A stretch of DNA of 64,000 nucleotides from Gammaproteobacteria bacterium (GTDB taxonomy: Bacteria > Pseudomonadota > Gammaproteobacteria > Nitrosococcales > Methylophagaceae): assembly GCA_029882915.1 (NCBI GenBank), contig JAOUJZ010000007.1, positions 1 to 64,000 on the forward strand, read 5' to 3'. The notes beneath the pieces are model-generated. The model saw only the letters and a program-made list of their open reading frames with translations, made no database searches and was not told where the DNA came from. Positions 39,282 to 52,281 of the stretch are shown here, in pieces. The translations under genes and the position numbers were made by a program. Position 1 is the stretch's first letter, and each line of letters begins with the position of its first letter.

Positions 39282-41267
39282 ATGGCTACACGTAGACATT
39301 TAGCTAACGCAATCCGTGCTTTAAGTATGGATGCAGTACAAAAGGCAAACTCTGGTCACCCAGGTGCGCCAATGGGTATGGCAGATATCGCCGAAGTGTT
39401 GTGGAATGACCACATGAAACATAACCCGACTAATCCAGAATGGGCAGATCGTGATCGTTTCATTTTGTCTAATGGTCATGGTTCTATGTTGATCTATTCA
39501 TTGTTGCATTTGTCAGGTTATGACCTGCCAATGGATTCAATTAAAACATTCCGCCAATTGCATTCGCAATGTGCGGGTCACCCTGAGTATGGATATGCGC
39601 CAGGCGTTGAAACAACTACAGGCCCTCTAGGTCAAGGTATTACCAACGGTGTTGGTTTTGCGATGGCTGAAAAATTGATGGCGGATCAATTTAATCGTCC
39701 AGGCCACGATATTGTTGACCACAACACTTATGTGTTCATGGGCGACGGCTGTTTGATGGAAGGTGTTTCTCATGAAGCGTGTTCATTAGCGGGTACATGG
39801 GGTCTGGGTAACTTGATCGCATTCTGGGATGACAATAATATCTCTATCGATGGTCACATTGATGGTTGGTATACAGATGATACAGTTAAGCGTTTTGAAG
39901 CATACGGCTGGCATGTACAATCTGTTGATGGCCATGATTCTGATGCAATCAACGCAGCGATCACAGCAGCCAAGGCAGTTAAAGACAAACCTTCACTCAT
40001 CTGCTGTAAAACAATCATCGGCTTTGGATCTCCTAACAAGAGTGGCAGTCATGACTGCCATGGTGCTGCATTAGGTGAGGAAGAGGTTGCATTAACACGT
40101 AAAGAGTTAGGTTGGGACTATGCACCATTTGAAATTCCTGCCGACGTTTACGAAGGTTGGGATGCTAAATCTGCTGGTGCAGCTGCTGAAGCAGCTTGGA
40201 ATGCTAAATTTGATGCTTATGCAGCTGAATTCCCAGAATTGGCAGCTGAATTCAAACGTCGCATGGCAGGCGAGCTACCAGCTAACTGGAAACAAGCAAC
40301 AGATGCATTTATCGCTGAAACGAATGAAGCTGCGGCAAGCCTAGCTTCTCGTCAAGCATCACAAAAATCGATTGCTGCATTAGCTCCGGTATTACCTGAA
40401 TTCTTAGGTGGTTCTGCTGATTTGACTGGTTCTAACTTGACTAGTTGCCCAAGCTTTAAACACGTCAGTGGTAAAGAGCCTGGAAACTACATCTCTTACG
40501 GTGTACGTGAATTTGGTATGTACGCAATCATGAATGGTATGGCATTACACGGTGGTTTAATTCCATTCGGTGGTACTTTCCACATGTTCTCTGACTATGC
40601 GAAAAGCGCATTGCGTATGGCTGCATTGATGAAACAACGTACTATTGCTGTGTTAACACATGACTCTATTGGTCAAGGTGAAGACGGCCCGACTCATCAG
40701 CCTATCGAAAACACATCAGCAATGCGTTACATCCCAAATATGGATGTATGGCGCCCAGCTGATTCAGTTGAGGTTGCTGTTGCGTGGACTTGTTCAGTTG
40801 AACGTGCCGACGGCCCATCTAGTTTGGTACTAAGTCGTCAAGGTATTCCAGGTCGTAAGCATGCTGCTGCTGATTTTGATTTAATGCGCAAAGGTGCTTA
40901 TGTATTATCAGAAGCGAACGGTAATGCCGATGTTATCCTGATTGCAACGGGTTCTGAAGTTGATTTGGCTGCAAAAGCACAAGACGCTTTGGCCGCTGAT
41001 GGAATCAATGCTCGTGTTGTTTCTATGCCATCAACCAATGTGTTTGATCGTCAAGATCAAGCGTATAAAGACAGCGTTTTAACGCCCGGTGTTAAACGTG
41101 TTGCGATTGAAGCGGGTGTCACTGACTTCTGGCGCAAATACGTTGGCCTTGAAGGTGGTGTTGTTGGTATTGATACCTTCGGTGAATCAGCACCGGGTGG
41201 CGTATTGATGGAACACTTCGGCTTCACAGTTGATAACGTTGTTAAAACTGTAAAAGAAGTATTGTGA
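39282..41267 (+). CDS. tkt: Transketolase
   Basis: Thiamine-diphosphate enzyme that moves two-carbon units in the pentose phosphate, Calvin or ribulose monophosphate cycles. 661 residues with [12 protein letters not shown] near the start, the ThDP-binding [13 protein letters not shown]...[10 protein letters not shown] region, and [14 protein letters not shown] in the pyrimidine domain. AGGAGA precedes the ATG. Codon choice is strongly biased, suggesting high expression. Linkage to gap, pgk, pyk and fba fits regeneration of sugar phosphates, as needed in a RuMP methylotroph, though the key RuMP genes (hps, phi) are not in the window. Confidence 0.97.
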   Translation: MATRRHLANAIRALSMDAVQKANSGHPGAPMGMADIAEVLWNDHMKHNPTNPEWADRDRFILSNGHGSMLIYSLLHLSGYDLPMDSIKTFRQLHSQCAGHPEYGYAPGVETTTGPLGQGITNGVGFAMAEKLMADQFNRPGHDIVDHNTYVFMGDGCLMEGVSHEACSLAGTWGLGNLIAFWDDNNISIDGHIDGWYTDDTVKRFEAYGWHVQSVDGHDSDAINAAITAAKAVKDKPSLICCKTIIGFGSPNKSGSHDCHGAALGEEEVALTRKELGWDYAPFEIPADVYEGWDAKSAGAAAEAAWNAKFDAYAAEFPELAAEFKRRMAGELPANWKQATDAFIAETNEAAASLASRQASQKSIAALAPVLPEFLGGSADLTGSNLTSCPSFKHVSGKEPGNYISYGVREFGMYAIMNGMALHGGLIPFGGTFHMFSDYAKSALRMAALMKQRTIAVLTHDSIGQGEDGPTHQPIENTSAMRYIPNMDVWRPADSVEVAVAWTCSVERADGPSSLVLSRQGIPGRKHAAADFDLMRKGAYVLSEANGNADVILIATGSEVDLAAKAQDALAADGINARVVSMPSTNVFDRQDQAYKDSVLTPGVKRVAIEAGVTDFWRKYVGLEGGVVGIDTFGESAPGGVLMEHFGFTVDNVVKTVKEVL

Positions 41268-41306
41268 AAATAGCTAACACTTTTAGCTTGTTACAGTAGG
41301 TCTAAG

Positions 41307-41346
41307 ATGACCAGTGGGTGAGAATCCACTGGTCATTCTTACTTTT
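41307..41346 (+). terminator. Rho-independent terminator after tkt
   Basis: ATGACCAGTGG (41307-41317) pairs perfectly with CCACTGGTCAT (41326-41336) around an eight-base loop, followed by TCTTACTTTTA. The T-tract is interrupted, so some read-through to gap is possible. Confidence 0.75.
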
Positions 41347-41363
41347 ACTGATCATGAAATTCC

Positions 41364-42440
<1,077 letters not shown>

Positions 42441-42547
42441 CATAAATACGTCCTGCTTTAATTTAAGAAAAATAGTCGATAGAAACCAGTTGCTTCTTAA
42501 ATGAAGAGAGTAAACTTTGGTTGTTCTGTAGCTGCCCATCAGGCGGC

Positions 42548-42553
42548 TATAAT
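42548..42553 (+). promoter_or_regulatory. -10 element for pgk-pyk-fba
   Basis: A perfect TATAAT lies 31 bases before the pgk start. No good -35 hexamer is at 16-18 bases. A weak hairpin region (CTTCTTAAATGAAG, 42492-42505) lies between it and the gap stop codon. Confidence 0.45.
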
Positions 42554-42583
42554 CAGTATTCAGTTACGAGGTAATATAATCAC

Positions 42584-43765
42584 ATGTCTGTAATCAAGAT
42601 GGCCGACCTGAACTTACGCGGCAAACGAGTATTAATTCGTCAGGACTTAAATGTGCCATTGAAGGCAGGCGTGGTGGCCGATGGAACACGAATACATGCG
42701 TCGTTGGCGACAATCAAAATGGCTGTTGAAGCTGGTGCCAAGGTGATGATTATGTCGCACCTAGGCAGACCTACTGAGGGCGAGTTTGAGCCAAAATATT
42801 CTTTGGCACCAGTAGCAAACTATTTGTCGGCATTACTGGATCAACCTGTTCGTTTAGAACAGAATTGGCTAGAGCCAGATTTCATTCCGGTGGCTGAAGG
42901 TGAAGTGGTGCTGTGTGAAAATGTCCGCTTTAATGTCGGTGAAGAAGCCAATGATGAACATTTGTCACGTCGAATGGCGACATTATGTGATATCTACGTG
43001 AACGATGCTTTTGGAACGGCTCATCGTGCGCATGCCTCAACGCATGGCGTTGCAAAATATGCACCTATAGCTTGTGCAGGCCCTTTGTTAGCAGGAGAGC
43101 TGGATGCATTAGGTAAAGCATTAAAAGAACCTGCGCGACCAATGATAGCGATTGTAGGTGGTTCAAAAGTATCTACCAAGTTAACGGTATTGGAATCATT
43201 GTCAAAAGTGGTGGATCAACTGATCGTGGGTGGAGGTATCGCTAACACCTTTATTGCTGCTGCAGGTCATAATGTTGGAAAGTCACTTTACGAGCCAGAT
43301 CTGATTGATACTTGCAATAAACTCACTGCAGATGCGCGAGCGCGCGGAGGAGACATTCCCGTGCCTGTTGATGTCGTGTGTGGAAAAGAGTTCTCTGAGA
43401 CAGCAGAAGCAACATTAAAGGCCACTAAGGATGTACAGGATGACGATATGATTTTTGATATCGGCCCACAATCTGCTCAAACATTGGCAGACATCCTTAA
43501 AAATGCGGGTACTATTGTGTGGAATGGCCCTGTGGGTGTCTTTGAATTTAACCAGTTTGGCGAAGGAACAAAAGAAATCGCAATGGCGATTGCAGAATCT
43601 AAAGCTTTTTCCATTGCTGGTGGAGGTGATACCTTGGCAGCAGTTTCAAAATACAAAGTTTGTGAAGACATTTCTTATATATCGACAGGCGGCGGTGCTT
43701 TTCTAGAATTTCTGGAAGGTAAACAATTGCCTGCAGTTGCAGTATTGGAGTCACGCGCTAATTAA
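42584..43765 (+). CDS. pgk: Phosphoglycerate kinase
   Basis: Transfers phosphate from 1,3-bisphosphoglycerate to ADP. 393 residues: RQDLNVPL near the N-terminus (signature RVDxNVP with Q in place of V), [30 protein letters not shown] and the nucleotide site [13 protein letters not shown] lies about 11 bases upstream. It is followed by pyk after 17 bases. Confidence 0.97.
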   Translation: MSVIKMADLNLRGKRVLIRQDLNVPLKAGVVADGTRIHASLATIKMAVEAGAKVMIMSHLGRPTEGEFEPKYSLAPVANYLSALLDQPVRLEQNWLEPDFIPVAEGEVVLCENVRFNVGEEANDEHLSRRMATLCDIYVNDAFGTAHRAHASTHGVAKYAPIACAGPLLAGELDALGKALKEPARPMIAIVGGSKVSTKLTVLESLSKVVDQLIVGGGIANTFIAAAGHNVGKSLYEPDLIDTCNKLTADARARGGDIPVPVDVVCGKEFSETAEATLKATKDVQDDDMIFDIGPQSAQTLADILKNAGTIVWNGPVGVFEFNQFGEGTKEIAMAIAESKAFSIAGGGDTLAAVSKYKVCEDISYISTGGGAFLEFLEGKQLPAVAVLESRAN

Positions 43766-43782
43766 TCACGAGGGATAGAATT

Positions 43783-45243
43783 TTGACAGCTAAAAGAAGA
43801 ACCAAGATTGTTGCGACGTTGGGACCAGCATCCAACACACCGGAAGTATTGGATGAATTAATCGAAGCTGGAATGGATGTTGTTCGGTTGAATTTTTCGC
43901 ATGGAGATGCAAAAGATCACCTTGAATTAGCTGAAACAGTCCGCAACAGAGCTCGAGCGTATGGTCATCAGGTGGGTGTGCTAGCCGATCTACAAGGCCC
44001 TAAAATTCGTATTTCCCGCTTTAAAGCGGGAAAAATAATTCTGGAAGAAGGAGCACAATTTATTCTGGATGCAGCGCTTGATTCTGATGCTGGCGATGAC
44101 AATCAGGTCGGCGTGGATTACAAGCAATTACCACAGGATGTTCATCGCGGTGATACATTATTGCTGGATGATGGCCGTGTGATTTTATGGGTTGACCATG
44201 TTGACGGCCAGCGAGTTATCTGTAAAGTCGTGATTGGTGGTGAGCTGTCCAATAATAAAGGCATCAATCGGGAAGGTGGTGGATTGTCTGCTGAAGCACT
44301 GACTGATAAAGATAAAGCGGACATTATTACTGCTGCTGAAATGCAAGCTGATTATGTGGCGGTCTCATTTCCAAGGTCGGCAGAAGATATTCACCGTGCT
44401 CGAAAATTACTACGTGATGCGGGTGGTCAAGGAGGCATAGTAGCTAAAATTGAACGTGCGGAAGCACTGGATGTGTTGGATGAAATAATTGTAGCTTCCG
44501 ATGCAGTTATGGTTGCTCGTGGCGATTTGGGTGTTGAAATTGGTGATGCGGCATTACCACCTGTACAAAAACATATTATTCAACGTGCTCGGCATTTGAA
44601 TCGAGTGGTAATTACTGCGACCCAGATGATGGAGTCGATGATTATGAATGCAATTCCAACTCGGGCAGAAGTATTTGATGTTGCAAATGCGGTTCTGGAT
44701 GGTACTGATGCGGTCATGTTGTCGGGTGAAACAGCAATGGGTCGTAATCCAGTTAAAGTGATTGAGGCTATGGATCGAATTTGTCTGAAAGCGGAACAAC
44801 AGCGTGAAATTCGAGTATCAGGGCATAGAATAGATAGTCGGTTTGAGCGTATGGATGAGGCCATTGCCATGGCCGCAATGTATATGGCTAACCACCTTGA
44901 AGTAAAGGCAATAGCCGCTTTAACAGAGTCAGGCTCAACGCCATTATGGATGTCACGTATCAGTTCTGGCATCCCGATTTTTGCTTTAACACCACATGTT
45001 GCAACTCGTCGGAAAGTGACTTTATATCGTGGTGTATATCCAGTAAGTTTTACGGTTGATCATAATGACCACGCAACGTTGAACAAAGAGGCAATTGAAG
45101 AATTGCAGCGACGTGGCGTGGTGCGGGATGGTGATATTGTGATTATCACCAAAGGCGATCTTGAAGCTCCTGGTAGTACCAATGCACTCAAACTGGTACG
45201 AGTTGGTGATATGGTTGAGCCCAAGGCGTCAGGTAAAAACTGA
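43783..45243 (+). CDS. pyk: Pyruvate kinase
   Basis: Converts phosphoenolpyruvate and ADP to pyruvate and ATP. 486 residues, opening TAKRRTKIVATLGPAS, with the active-site stretch GGIVAKIERAEALD (signature lysine and glutamate) and MVARGDLGVEIG, and a C-terminal allosteric domain. The start is TTG at 43783 (frame reads TTGACAGCTAAAAGAAG), with GAGGGA about 11 bases upstream. It lies between pgk and fba. Confidence 0.96.
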   Translation: MTAKRRTKIVATLGPASNTPEVLDELIEAGMDVVRLNFSHGDAKDHLELAETVRNRARAYGHQVGVLADLQGPKIRISRFKAGKIILEEGAQFILDAALDSDAGDDNQVGVDYKQLPQDVHRGDTLLLDDGRVILWVDHVDGQRVICKVVIGGELSNNKGINREGGGLSAEALTDKDKADIITAAEMQADYVAVSFPRSAEDIHRARKLLRDAGGQGGIVAKIERAEALDVLDEIIVASDAVMVARGDLGVEIGDAALPPVQKHIIQRARHLNRVVITATQMMESMIMNAIPTRAEVFDVANAVLDGTDAVMLSGETAMGRNPVKVIEAMDRICLKAEQQREIRVSGHRIDSRFERMDEAIAMAAMYMANHLEVKAIAALTESGSTPLWMSRISSGIPIFALTPHVATRRKVTLYRGVYPVSFTVDHNDHATLNKEAIEELQRRGVVRDGDIVIITKGDLEAPGSTNALKLVRVGDMVEPKASGKN

Positions 45244-45281
45244 CAGTAAAACCGATAACGTTATATTAAAGGAGTGGTCAA

Positions 45282-46352
45282 ATGGCACTCGTTTCATTGA
45301 GACAATTATTAGATTATGCGGCTGAACAGAACTTTGCTATACCAGCATTTAACGTCAGCAATATGGAACAGGTTCATGCCATTATGCAGGCAGCTGATGC
45401 TGTTGATAGCCCCGTTATCATGCAAGGTTCAGCAGGTGCGCGGAAGTATGCGGGAGAACCCTTTCTTAGACATTTAATTCTGGCAGCAATAGAGGAGTAC
45501 CCACATATTCCTGTTGTCATGCATCAGGATCATGGTGCATCACCACCTATCTGTGCTCGTTCTATACAGTCGGGTTTTAGTTCGGTGATGATGGATGGTT
45601 CCTTGATGGAAGATATGAAAACGCCTTCGAGCTTTGAATACAATGCCGGAGTTACTCGAACTGTGGTCGATATGGCACATGCCTGTGGTGTGTCAGTTGA
45701 GGGTGAATTAGGTTGTTTAGGATCTTTAGAAACCGGAATGATGGGTGAAGAAGATGGTCATGGTGCGGTAGAAAAATTAGATCACAGTCAACTATTGACG
45801 GATCCTGATGAGGCGGTTGAGTTTGTAAAGCAAACCAAGGTCGATGCGTTGGCTGTCGCTATTGGAACAAGCCATGGCGCCTATAAATTCACCAAACCAC
45901 CAACAGGTGATGTATTGGCTATTAGCCATTTGAAAACATTACAAAAAAAATTACCAAACACTCATTTTGTGATGCATGGTTCCAGCTCTGTACCACAAGA
46001 GTGGTTAAAAATTATTAATACTTATGGTGGCGATATTGGTCAGGCATATGGTGTACCTGTCGATGAAATCGTAGAAGGCATTAAATACGGTGTACGTAAG
46101 GTCAATATTGATACGGATTTAAGAATGGCATCGACAGGATCAATCCGACAGTTTCTAGCACAAGAAAAGAATGCGGGAGTGTTTGACCCACGTAAATTCT
46201 TGCAGGTATCAACAGCAGCAATGCAGGCTATTTGTCAGGCACGTTATGAAGCGTTTGGGAGCGCGGGCCATGCGGGTAAAATTACAGCTATTTCGTTAAG
46301 CAAGATGGCAGAGCGGTATGCCAGTGGCGAACTCGATCCGGAATTAAGTTGA
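45282..46352 (+). CDS. fba: Fructose-bisphosphate aldolase, class II
   Basis: Zinc aldolase joining dihydroxyacetone phosphate and glyceraldehyde-3-phosphate. 356 residues of the CbbA/class IIB-like group: HQDHG (zinc and substrate contacts), [21 protein letters not shown] and VMHGSSSVP are all seen. AGGAG is six bases before the ATG. It ends the pgk-pyk-fba group, which with tkt covers the rearrangement steps of the RuMP or Calvin cycles as well as glycolysis. Confidence 0.97.
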   Translation: MALVSLRQLLDYAAEQNFAIPAFNVSNMEQVHAIMQAADAVDSPVIMQGSAGARKYAGEPFLRHLILAAIEEYPHIPVVMHQDHGASPPICARSIQSGFSSVMMDGSLMEDMKTPSSFEYNAGVTRTVVDMAHACGVSVEGELGCLGSLETGMMGEEDGHGAVEKLDHSQLLTDPDEAVEFVKQTKVDALAVAIGTSHGAYKFTKPPTGDVLAISHLKTLQKKLPNTHFVMHGSSSVPQEWLKIINTYGGDIGQAYGVPVDEIVEGIKYGVRKVNIDTDLRMASTGSIRQFLAQEKNAGVFDPRKFLQVSTAAMQAICQARYEAFGSAGHAGKITAISLSKMAERYASGELDPELS

Positions 46353-46375
46353 TGGCTCAGGGTGACTCTGAAGTT

Positions 46376-46402
46376 AAAGGCGATGTAAAACGCACCTTTT
46401 TT
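46376..46402 (+). terminator. Possible terminator after fba
   Basis: AAAGG (46376-46380) and CCTTT pair around CG-ATGTAAAA-CG, with a small CA bulge, then run into a T6 tract. The stem is short, so confidence is moderate. It is not a good match to the crcB fluoride riboswitch. Confidence 0.5.
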
Positions 46403-46481
46403 ATCAGTACGATAATCGGTTATTAGCTCATGCATTTAATAAGGTAAACTATATGCCCTTTAACATGACAGAGACAGTACA

Positions 46482-46852
46482 GTGCAACAGTTATTAGCAA
46501 TAGCTGGTGGTGGTGCAATTGGCGCGGTGTTGCGATTTACCCTTTCAGCAAACATAGACCGTTGGTTTGATCGAGGTTATCCATTAGGGACTTTATTGGT
46601 TAATATTATCGGTTCGTTAATGGTTGGCTTATTATTTTCATTAATAATAGAACGTGGCATTTTGCCAGTCGAATGGCGTGCAGCGCTGATGATTGGCTTT
46701 CTAGGTGCATTTACCACGTTTTCTACTTTTTCAATGGAAACGATGATTTTATTAGAAGGTGGAGAACTGCTGAAGGGGATGTTGAATGTTGTGCTAAGTG
46801 TCGTGTTATGTCTTGGAGCAACGTGGTTTGGGTTGCTGATAGGGCGACAACT

Positions 46853-46856
<4 letters not shown>
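46482..46856 (+). CDS. crcB: Fluoride ion exporter CrcB (Fluc)
   Basis: Small dual-topology channel that lets fluoride leave the cell. 124 residues with four hydrophobic helices and the family motifs GGGAIGAVLRF, GTLLVNIIGSLMVG (the pore asparagine) and GFLGAFTTFSTFSME (the phenylalanine box). The start codon is GTG at 46482, read as GTGCAACAG. The stop overlaps the next small ORF (ATGA), which is a remnant of a DUF190 gene, the common partner of crcB. Confidence 0.95.
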
Positions 46857-48969
<2,113 letters not shown>

Positions 48970-49005
48970 ACAGCTTTTGCTGATGACAGGAATTAGGAGA
49001 ACACA

Positions 49006-50223
49006 TTGGATACGGTAGCATTGCAGTCCCGTCGTATAGTTTCAGGTATGCGTCCTACAGGGCAGCTTCATCTGGGACATTATCATGGGGTATTAAAAAA
49101 CTGGATTAAACTGCAGCATGAATTTGATTGTTTCTTTTTCGTGGCAGACTGGCATGCGTTAACTACGCACTATGAAGACAGTCGTGTCATTGAGGACAGC
49201 GTTTGGGAAATGGTTATTGACTGGATCGCCGCTGGTATTGAACCTTCAGCAGTATCATTGTTTTTGCAGTCAAAAGTCCCCGAACATGCTGAGTTACATT
49301 TGTTATTATCAATGATTACACCTATTTCCTGGCTTGAACGGGTGCCAACCTATAAAGATCAACAGGAAAAGCTTAAGGAAAAAGATTTATCAACCTATGG
49401 ATTTTTAGGCTATCCATTACTGCAAAGTGCCGATATCCTTATTTATCGTGCGGGTCAGGTACCTGTTGGTGAAGATCAGGTAGTGCATGTTGAGCTTACT
49501 CGTGAAGTGGCTCGTCGCTTCAATCACATTTATGGTCGTGAGAGTGACTTTGAAGAAAAAGCCGAAGCAGCGATTAAGAAGATGGGTAAAAAGAATGCTA
49601 AATTGTATTCGAATTTGAGAAAAGCCTATACAGAACAAGGTGATGCAGAGGCGTTGGAGACCGCGCGGGCTTTATTAAAAAGCCAGCAAAACTTGGCATT
49701 GGGAGATAGCGAGCGTTTATTTGGTTATCTGGAAGGTGGCGGTAAGGTTATCTTACCTGAACCCAAAGCGTTATTAACACCAGCAGCGAAAATGCCAGGT
49801 TTGGATGGACAGAAAATGTCTAAATCGTATGGCAATACCATTGCTTTACGTGAACCCGATGATTCTTTGGCGGAGAAAATCAAGAAGATGCCGACCGATA
49901 CCAATCGGGTTCGTCGTGATGATCCTGGTGATCCTGATAGATGCCCAGTTTGGCAGTTACATGAAGTGTATGCCGATGAGGATCAAAAGCAATGGGTGCA
50001 GGAAGGGTGTCGTAGTGCCGGTATTGGCTGTCTGGACTGCAAAGGCCCATTGATTGATGCGATTTCGGCAGAGTTAAAACCAATCCGTGAACGGGCTGAA
50101 GATTTGAGTCAACATCCTGAAGATGTTCGTCGAATTATTGAAGATGGTAATGAGTCTGCTCGTGAAGTTGCACGAGATACTTTGGATGAAGTGCGTACAG
50201 CAATGGGTTTAAGTTATAAATAA
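49006..50223 (+). CDS. trpS: Tryptophanyl-tRNA synthetase, long form with cysteine cluster
   Basis: Class I synthetase charging tRNA-Trp. HIGH-type motif QLHLGHY (20-26) and KMSKS (270-274). 405 residues against about 334 in E. coli: there is a charged helical insertion (about 178-245) before KMSKS and extra sequence after it. The latter holds C313, C335, C342 and C345, spaced C-x21-C-x6-C-x2-C, very close to the cysteine pattern reported to bind a [4Fe-4S] cluster in Thermotoga maritima TrpRS. The start is TTG at 49006, supported by AGGAGA five bases upstream. It follows the M50 gene and precedes rluB. Confidence 0.95.
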   Translation: MDTVALQSRRIVSGMRPTGQLHLGHYHGVLKNWIKLQHEFDCFFFVADWHALTTHYEDSRVIEDSVWEMVIDWIAAGIEPSAVSLFLQSKVPEHAELHLLLSMITPISWLERVPTYKDQQEKLKEKDLSTYGFLGYPLLQSADILIYRAGQVPVGEDQVVHVELTREVARRFNHIYGRESDFEEKAEAAIKKMGKKNAKLYSNLRKAYTEQGDAEALETARALLKSQQNLALGDSERLFGYLEGGGKVILPEPKALLTPAAKMPGLDGQKMSKSYGNTIALREPDDSLAEKIKKMPTDTNRVRRDDPGDPDRCPVWQLHEVYADEDQKQWVQEGCRSAGIGCLDCKGPLIDAISAELKPIRERAEDLSQHPEDVRRIIEDGNESAREVARDTLDEVRTAMGLSYK

Positions 50224-50269
50224 GAGATATTTTCCTTATCTCAAATAATCATGTCGGGAGACAACATAA

Positions 50270-51151
50270 ATGTCAGAAAGAATTCAAAAAGTGCTAGCAA
50301 GGGCGGGTTATGGTTCACGTCGTCAAATTGAGACATGGATCAAAGAAGGTAAGGTCAGCGTAAATGGTGATGTGGCCAAATTGGGTGATCAGGTTGAAAT
50401 GGGAGATACCATGCGACTTGATAATAAACCTTTGTCGGCTAAACGGTTATGGCAGCAGCCTCAACAAGTATTGCTTTATAACAAGCCAGTAGGTGAAGTC
50501 TGTACCCGCAAAGATCCTGAAGGTCGCAGAACAATCTTCCAATCCTTACCTACACCTGAACAAGGCCGATGGGTGAGTGTCGGACGCTTGGATATCAATA
50601 CCAGTGGTTTAATTATTCTTACCACTGACGGTGAGTTGGCAAATCGTTTAATGCATCCATCCAATGAAATGGATCGTGAATATGCGGTTCGGGTGTTAGG
50701 TGAAGTGACACCAGAAATGATGCAAACTTTGCGAGATGGCGTAGAACTAGAAGATGGCAAAGCCTATTTTTCTGATATTCAGCCAGCCGGTGGTGAAGGC
50801 GCTAATCGTTGGTTCCATGTGGTGATTCAGGAAGGCCGAAACCGTGAGGTTCGACGATTGTGGGAAAGTCAAGGAGTTCAGGTTAGTCGTTTGATGCGAG
50901 TACGTTATGGACCTGTCATTATTCCTAATCAGCTTAAGATGGGGCGCTGGATGATGCTACAGGGCGCTGATCTGGAAAGATTGTTTGAAGAGGTGGATTT
51001 GAAGCCACAAGCGGTTGAGAAAACTGGGCGTGCCCAGCGTGAAAAGATGTTGCGGCCGCTGAAGAATACCACGGCCAAGCCACGCCCAAGATCAACCAAC
51101 AAAGAAACTAAACCAAAAGTGAAGCGTTCTCCACGGATACGTGGTCATTAA
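50270..51151 (+). CDS. rluB: 23S rRNA pseudouridine(2605) synthase RluB
   Basis: Makes pseudouridine 2605 in 23S rRNA. An S4 RNA-binding domain (about 1-60, ERIQKVLARAGYGSRRQIE) precedes the catalytic domain with GRLDINTSGLIILTTDGEL, where the aspartate is the nucleophile. The C-terminal tail (about 245-293) is basic and low in complexity (KNTTAKPRPRSTNKETKPK). 293 residues. The scpA-scpB genes that often sit between trpS and rluB are missing here. A strong terminator follows. Confidence 0.94.
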   Translation: MSERIQKVLARAGYGSRRQIETWIKEGKVSVNGDVAKLGDQVEMGDTMRLDNKPLSAKRLWQQPQQVLLYNKPVGEVCTRKDPEGRRTIFQSLPTPEQGRWVSVGRLDINTSGLIILTTDGELANRLMHPSNEMDREYAVRVLGEVTPEMMQTLRDGVELEDGKAYFSDIQPAGGEGANRWFHVVIQEGRNREVRRLWESQGVQVSRLMRVRYGPVIIPNQLKMGRWMMLQGADLERLFEEVDLKPQAVEKTGRAQREKMLRPLKNTTAKPRPRSTNKETKPKVKRSPRIRGH

Positions 51152-51175
51152 TAAAGTAACGAATTTACTGTTCAG

Positions 51176-51208
51176 AAAAAAGGGCTTTGATTTTAAAGCC
51201 CTTTTTTT
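51176..51208 (+). terminator. Terminator between convergent rluB and diguanylate cyclase gene
   Basis: AAAAAAGGGCTTT (51176-51188) pairs perfectly with AAAGCCCTTTTTT (51195-51207) around a six-base loop. A/T tracts on both sides let it work in both directions. Confidence 0.9.
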
Positions 51209-51215
51209 CAGGAAT

Positions 51216-52160
51216 TTAGTGTTCTTTACTGATCGGTCTATCTGCACATACGGTTTGATTTCGCCCACTTTTTTTCGCGAGATATAGGGCCTGATCGGCA
51301 CGATCAAATAGGGTTGCTGCTTTTTCTGCTTGATTAAGCTGTGCGATACCCAGGCTCACAGTAAAACCAAAAGTCCGATTGCCATCAGAACAAGTTATTT
51401 GTGATGCGGCGGTACGGATACGCTCTGCAACCAACTGTGCAGACTCTATATCAGTGTTACTTAGAATTAATGTGAACTCTTCACCGCCGTAACGAAAAGC
51501 AATATCACTAAGACGCAAGGTGTCTGTAATTGATTGAGCGAGTGCTTGTAAAGCCAGATCACCACTACTATGGCCATAATTGTCGTTGACGGCTTTAAAG
51601 TGATCGATATCCAGAACGATTAGTGACATAGGTATACGCTGACGATGTGCCAGATCGATTTCACGAGCTAGGCTTGAATCAAAGGATCCACGGTTACCTA
51701 GACCAGTTAATTTATCCTGCAAAGCCGCTGTTTGAGCCTGACGAAATAATAAGCAATTACGTATTGGATAAATCAGTTTACATAATAGATCTTCAAGTAG
51801 TTGAGTATCATCGTCACTAAATTTTTTACGGCGAGTTAAGGTGATTTCCCCCAACCACACATTATTCATTTCAAGACGATAGTTACAGGAGTGATGACTA
51901 CGGCTGCCGGTATTAATTTCATAATGCATAGCCTGATGTAGATAGTGCAGGCTGTCGTATGGCAAGACTTTACTTATTTCCTTATGAAATAAATTGATAA
52001 CTTCATCTAACTCTAGTGATGTTTGAAGTACAGCAGGTAAACGCAGCGCTACTTCTTCAGCGGTTTCGATAGCATGTTTAGGTTCGTTAAAATCAATGGC
52101 ATGATTGTGTTTGCTAACCAGTGATAATTTTGCTATTTCTGGATGAAGTTGGTTTTCCAT
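51216..52160 (-). CDS. Diguanylate cyclase with GAF-like N-terminus
   Basis: Makes cyclic di-GMP from two GTP. The C-terminal GGDEF domain (about 148-310) has an intact active site GGEEF (225-229) and the inhibitory I-site R216-x-x-D219 exactly five residues upstream, so product inhibition is expected. The N-terminal 140 residues have no membrane helix and look like a degenerate GAF-type sensor (SLELDEVINLFHKEISKVLPYDS). AAGGA precedes the ATG. An inverted repeat lies just upstream. The signalling genes at 56-60 kb, including an HD-GYP, may form the opposing side. Confidence 0.92.
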   Translation of the reverse strand: MENQLHPEIAKLSLVSKHNHAIDFNEPKHAIETAEEVALRLPAVLQTSLELDEVINLFHKEISKVLPYDSLHYLHQAMHYEINTGSRSHHSCNYRLEMNNVWLGEITLTRRKKFSDDDTQLLEDLLCKLIYPIRNCLLFRQAQTAALQDKLTGLGNRGSFDSSLAREIDLAHRQRIPMSLIVLDIDHFKAVNDNYGHSSGDLALQALAQSITDTLRLSDIAFRYGGEEFTLILSNTDIESAQLVAERIRTAASQITCSDGNRTFGFTVSLGIAQLNQAEKAATLFDRADQALYLAKKSGRNQTVCADRPISKEH

Positions 52161-52174
52161 ATTGCAGGTCCTTA

Positions 52175-52202
52175 ATATCTAGTATTCATTTTGACTAGAT
52201 AT
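52175..52202. repeat. Inverted repeat upstream of the diguanylate cyclase gene
   Basis: ATATCTAGT (52175-52183) and ACTAGATAT (52194-52202) are perfect inverse copies ten bases apart, followed by a further CTAGA at 52206-52210. The arms begin only 15 bases before the gene's start codon, so they would lie in the leader RNA or overlap an operator. The regulator is unknown. Confidence 0.5.
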
Positions 52203-52281
52203 ATGCTAGAACTATGCCATGGTTAAAATATGCATTCAATACAACATGTTACAGTGTGTCGTCAGTTATTTGACAGTGTTT

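Noticed and set aside
46376-46420. Fluoride (crcB) riboswitch upstream of crcB
   Set aside because: GGCGATG resembles the start of the motif, but the partner strand CGCC and the later conserved stretches are missing. The sequence fits a short terminator after fba better.
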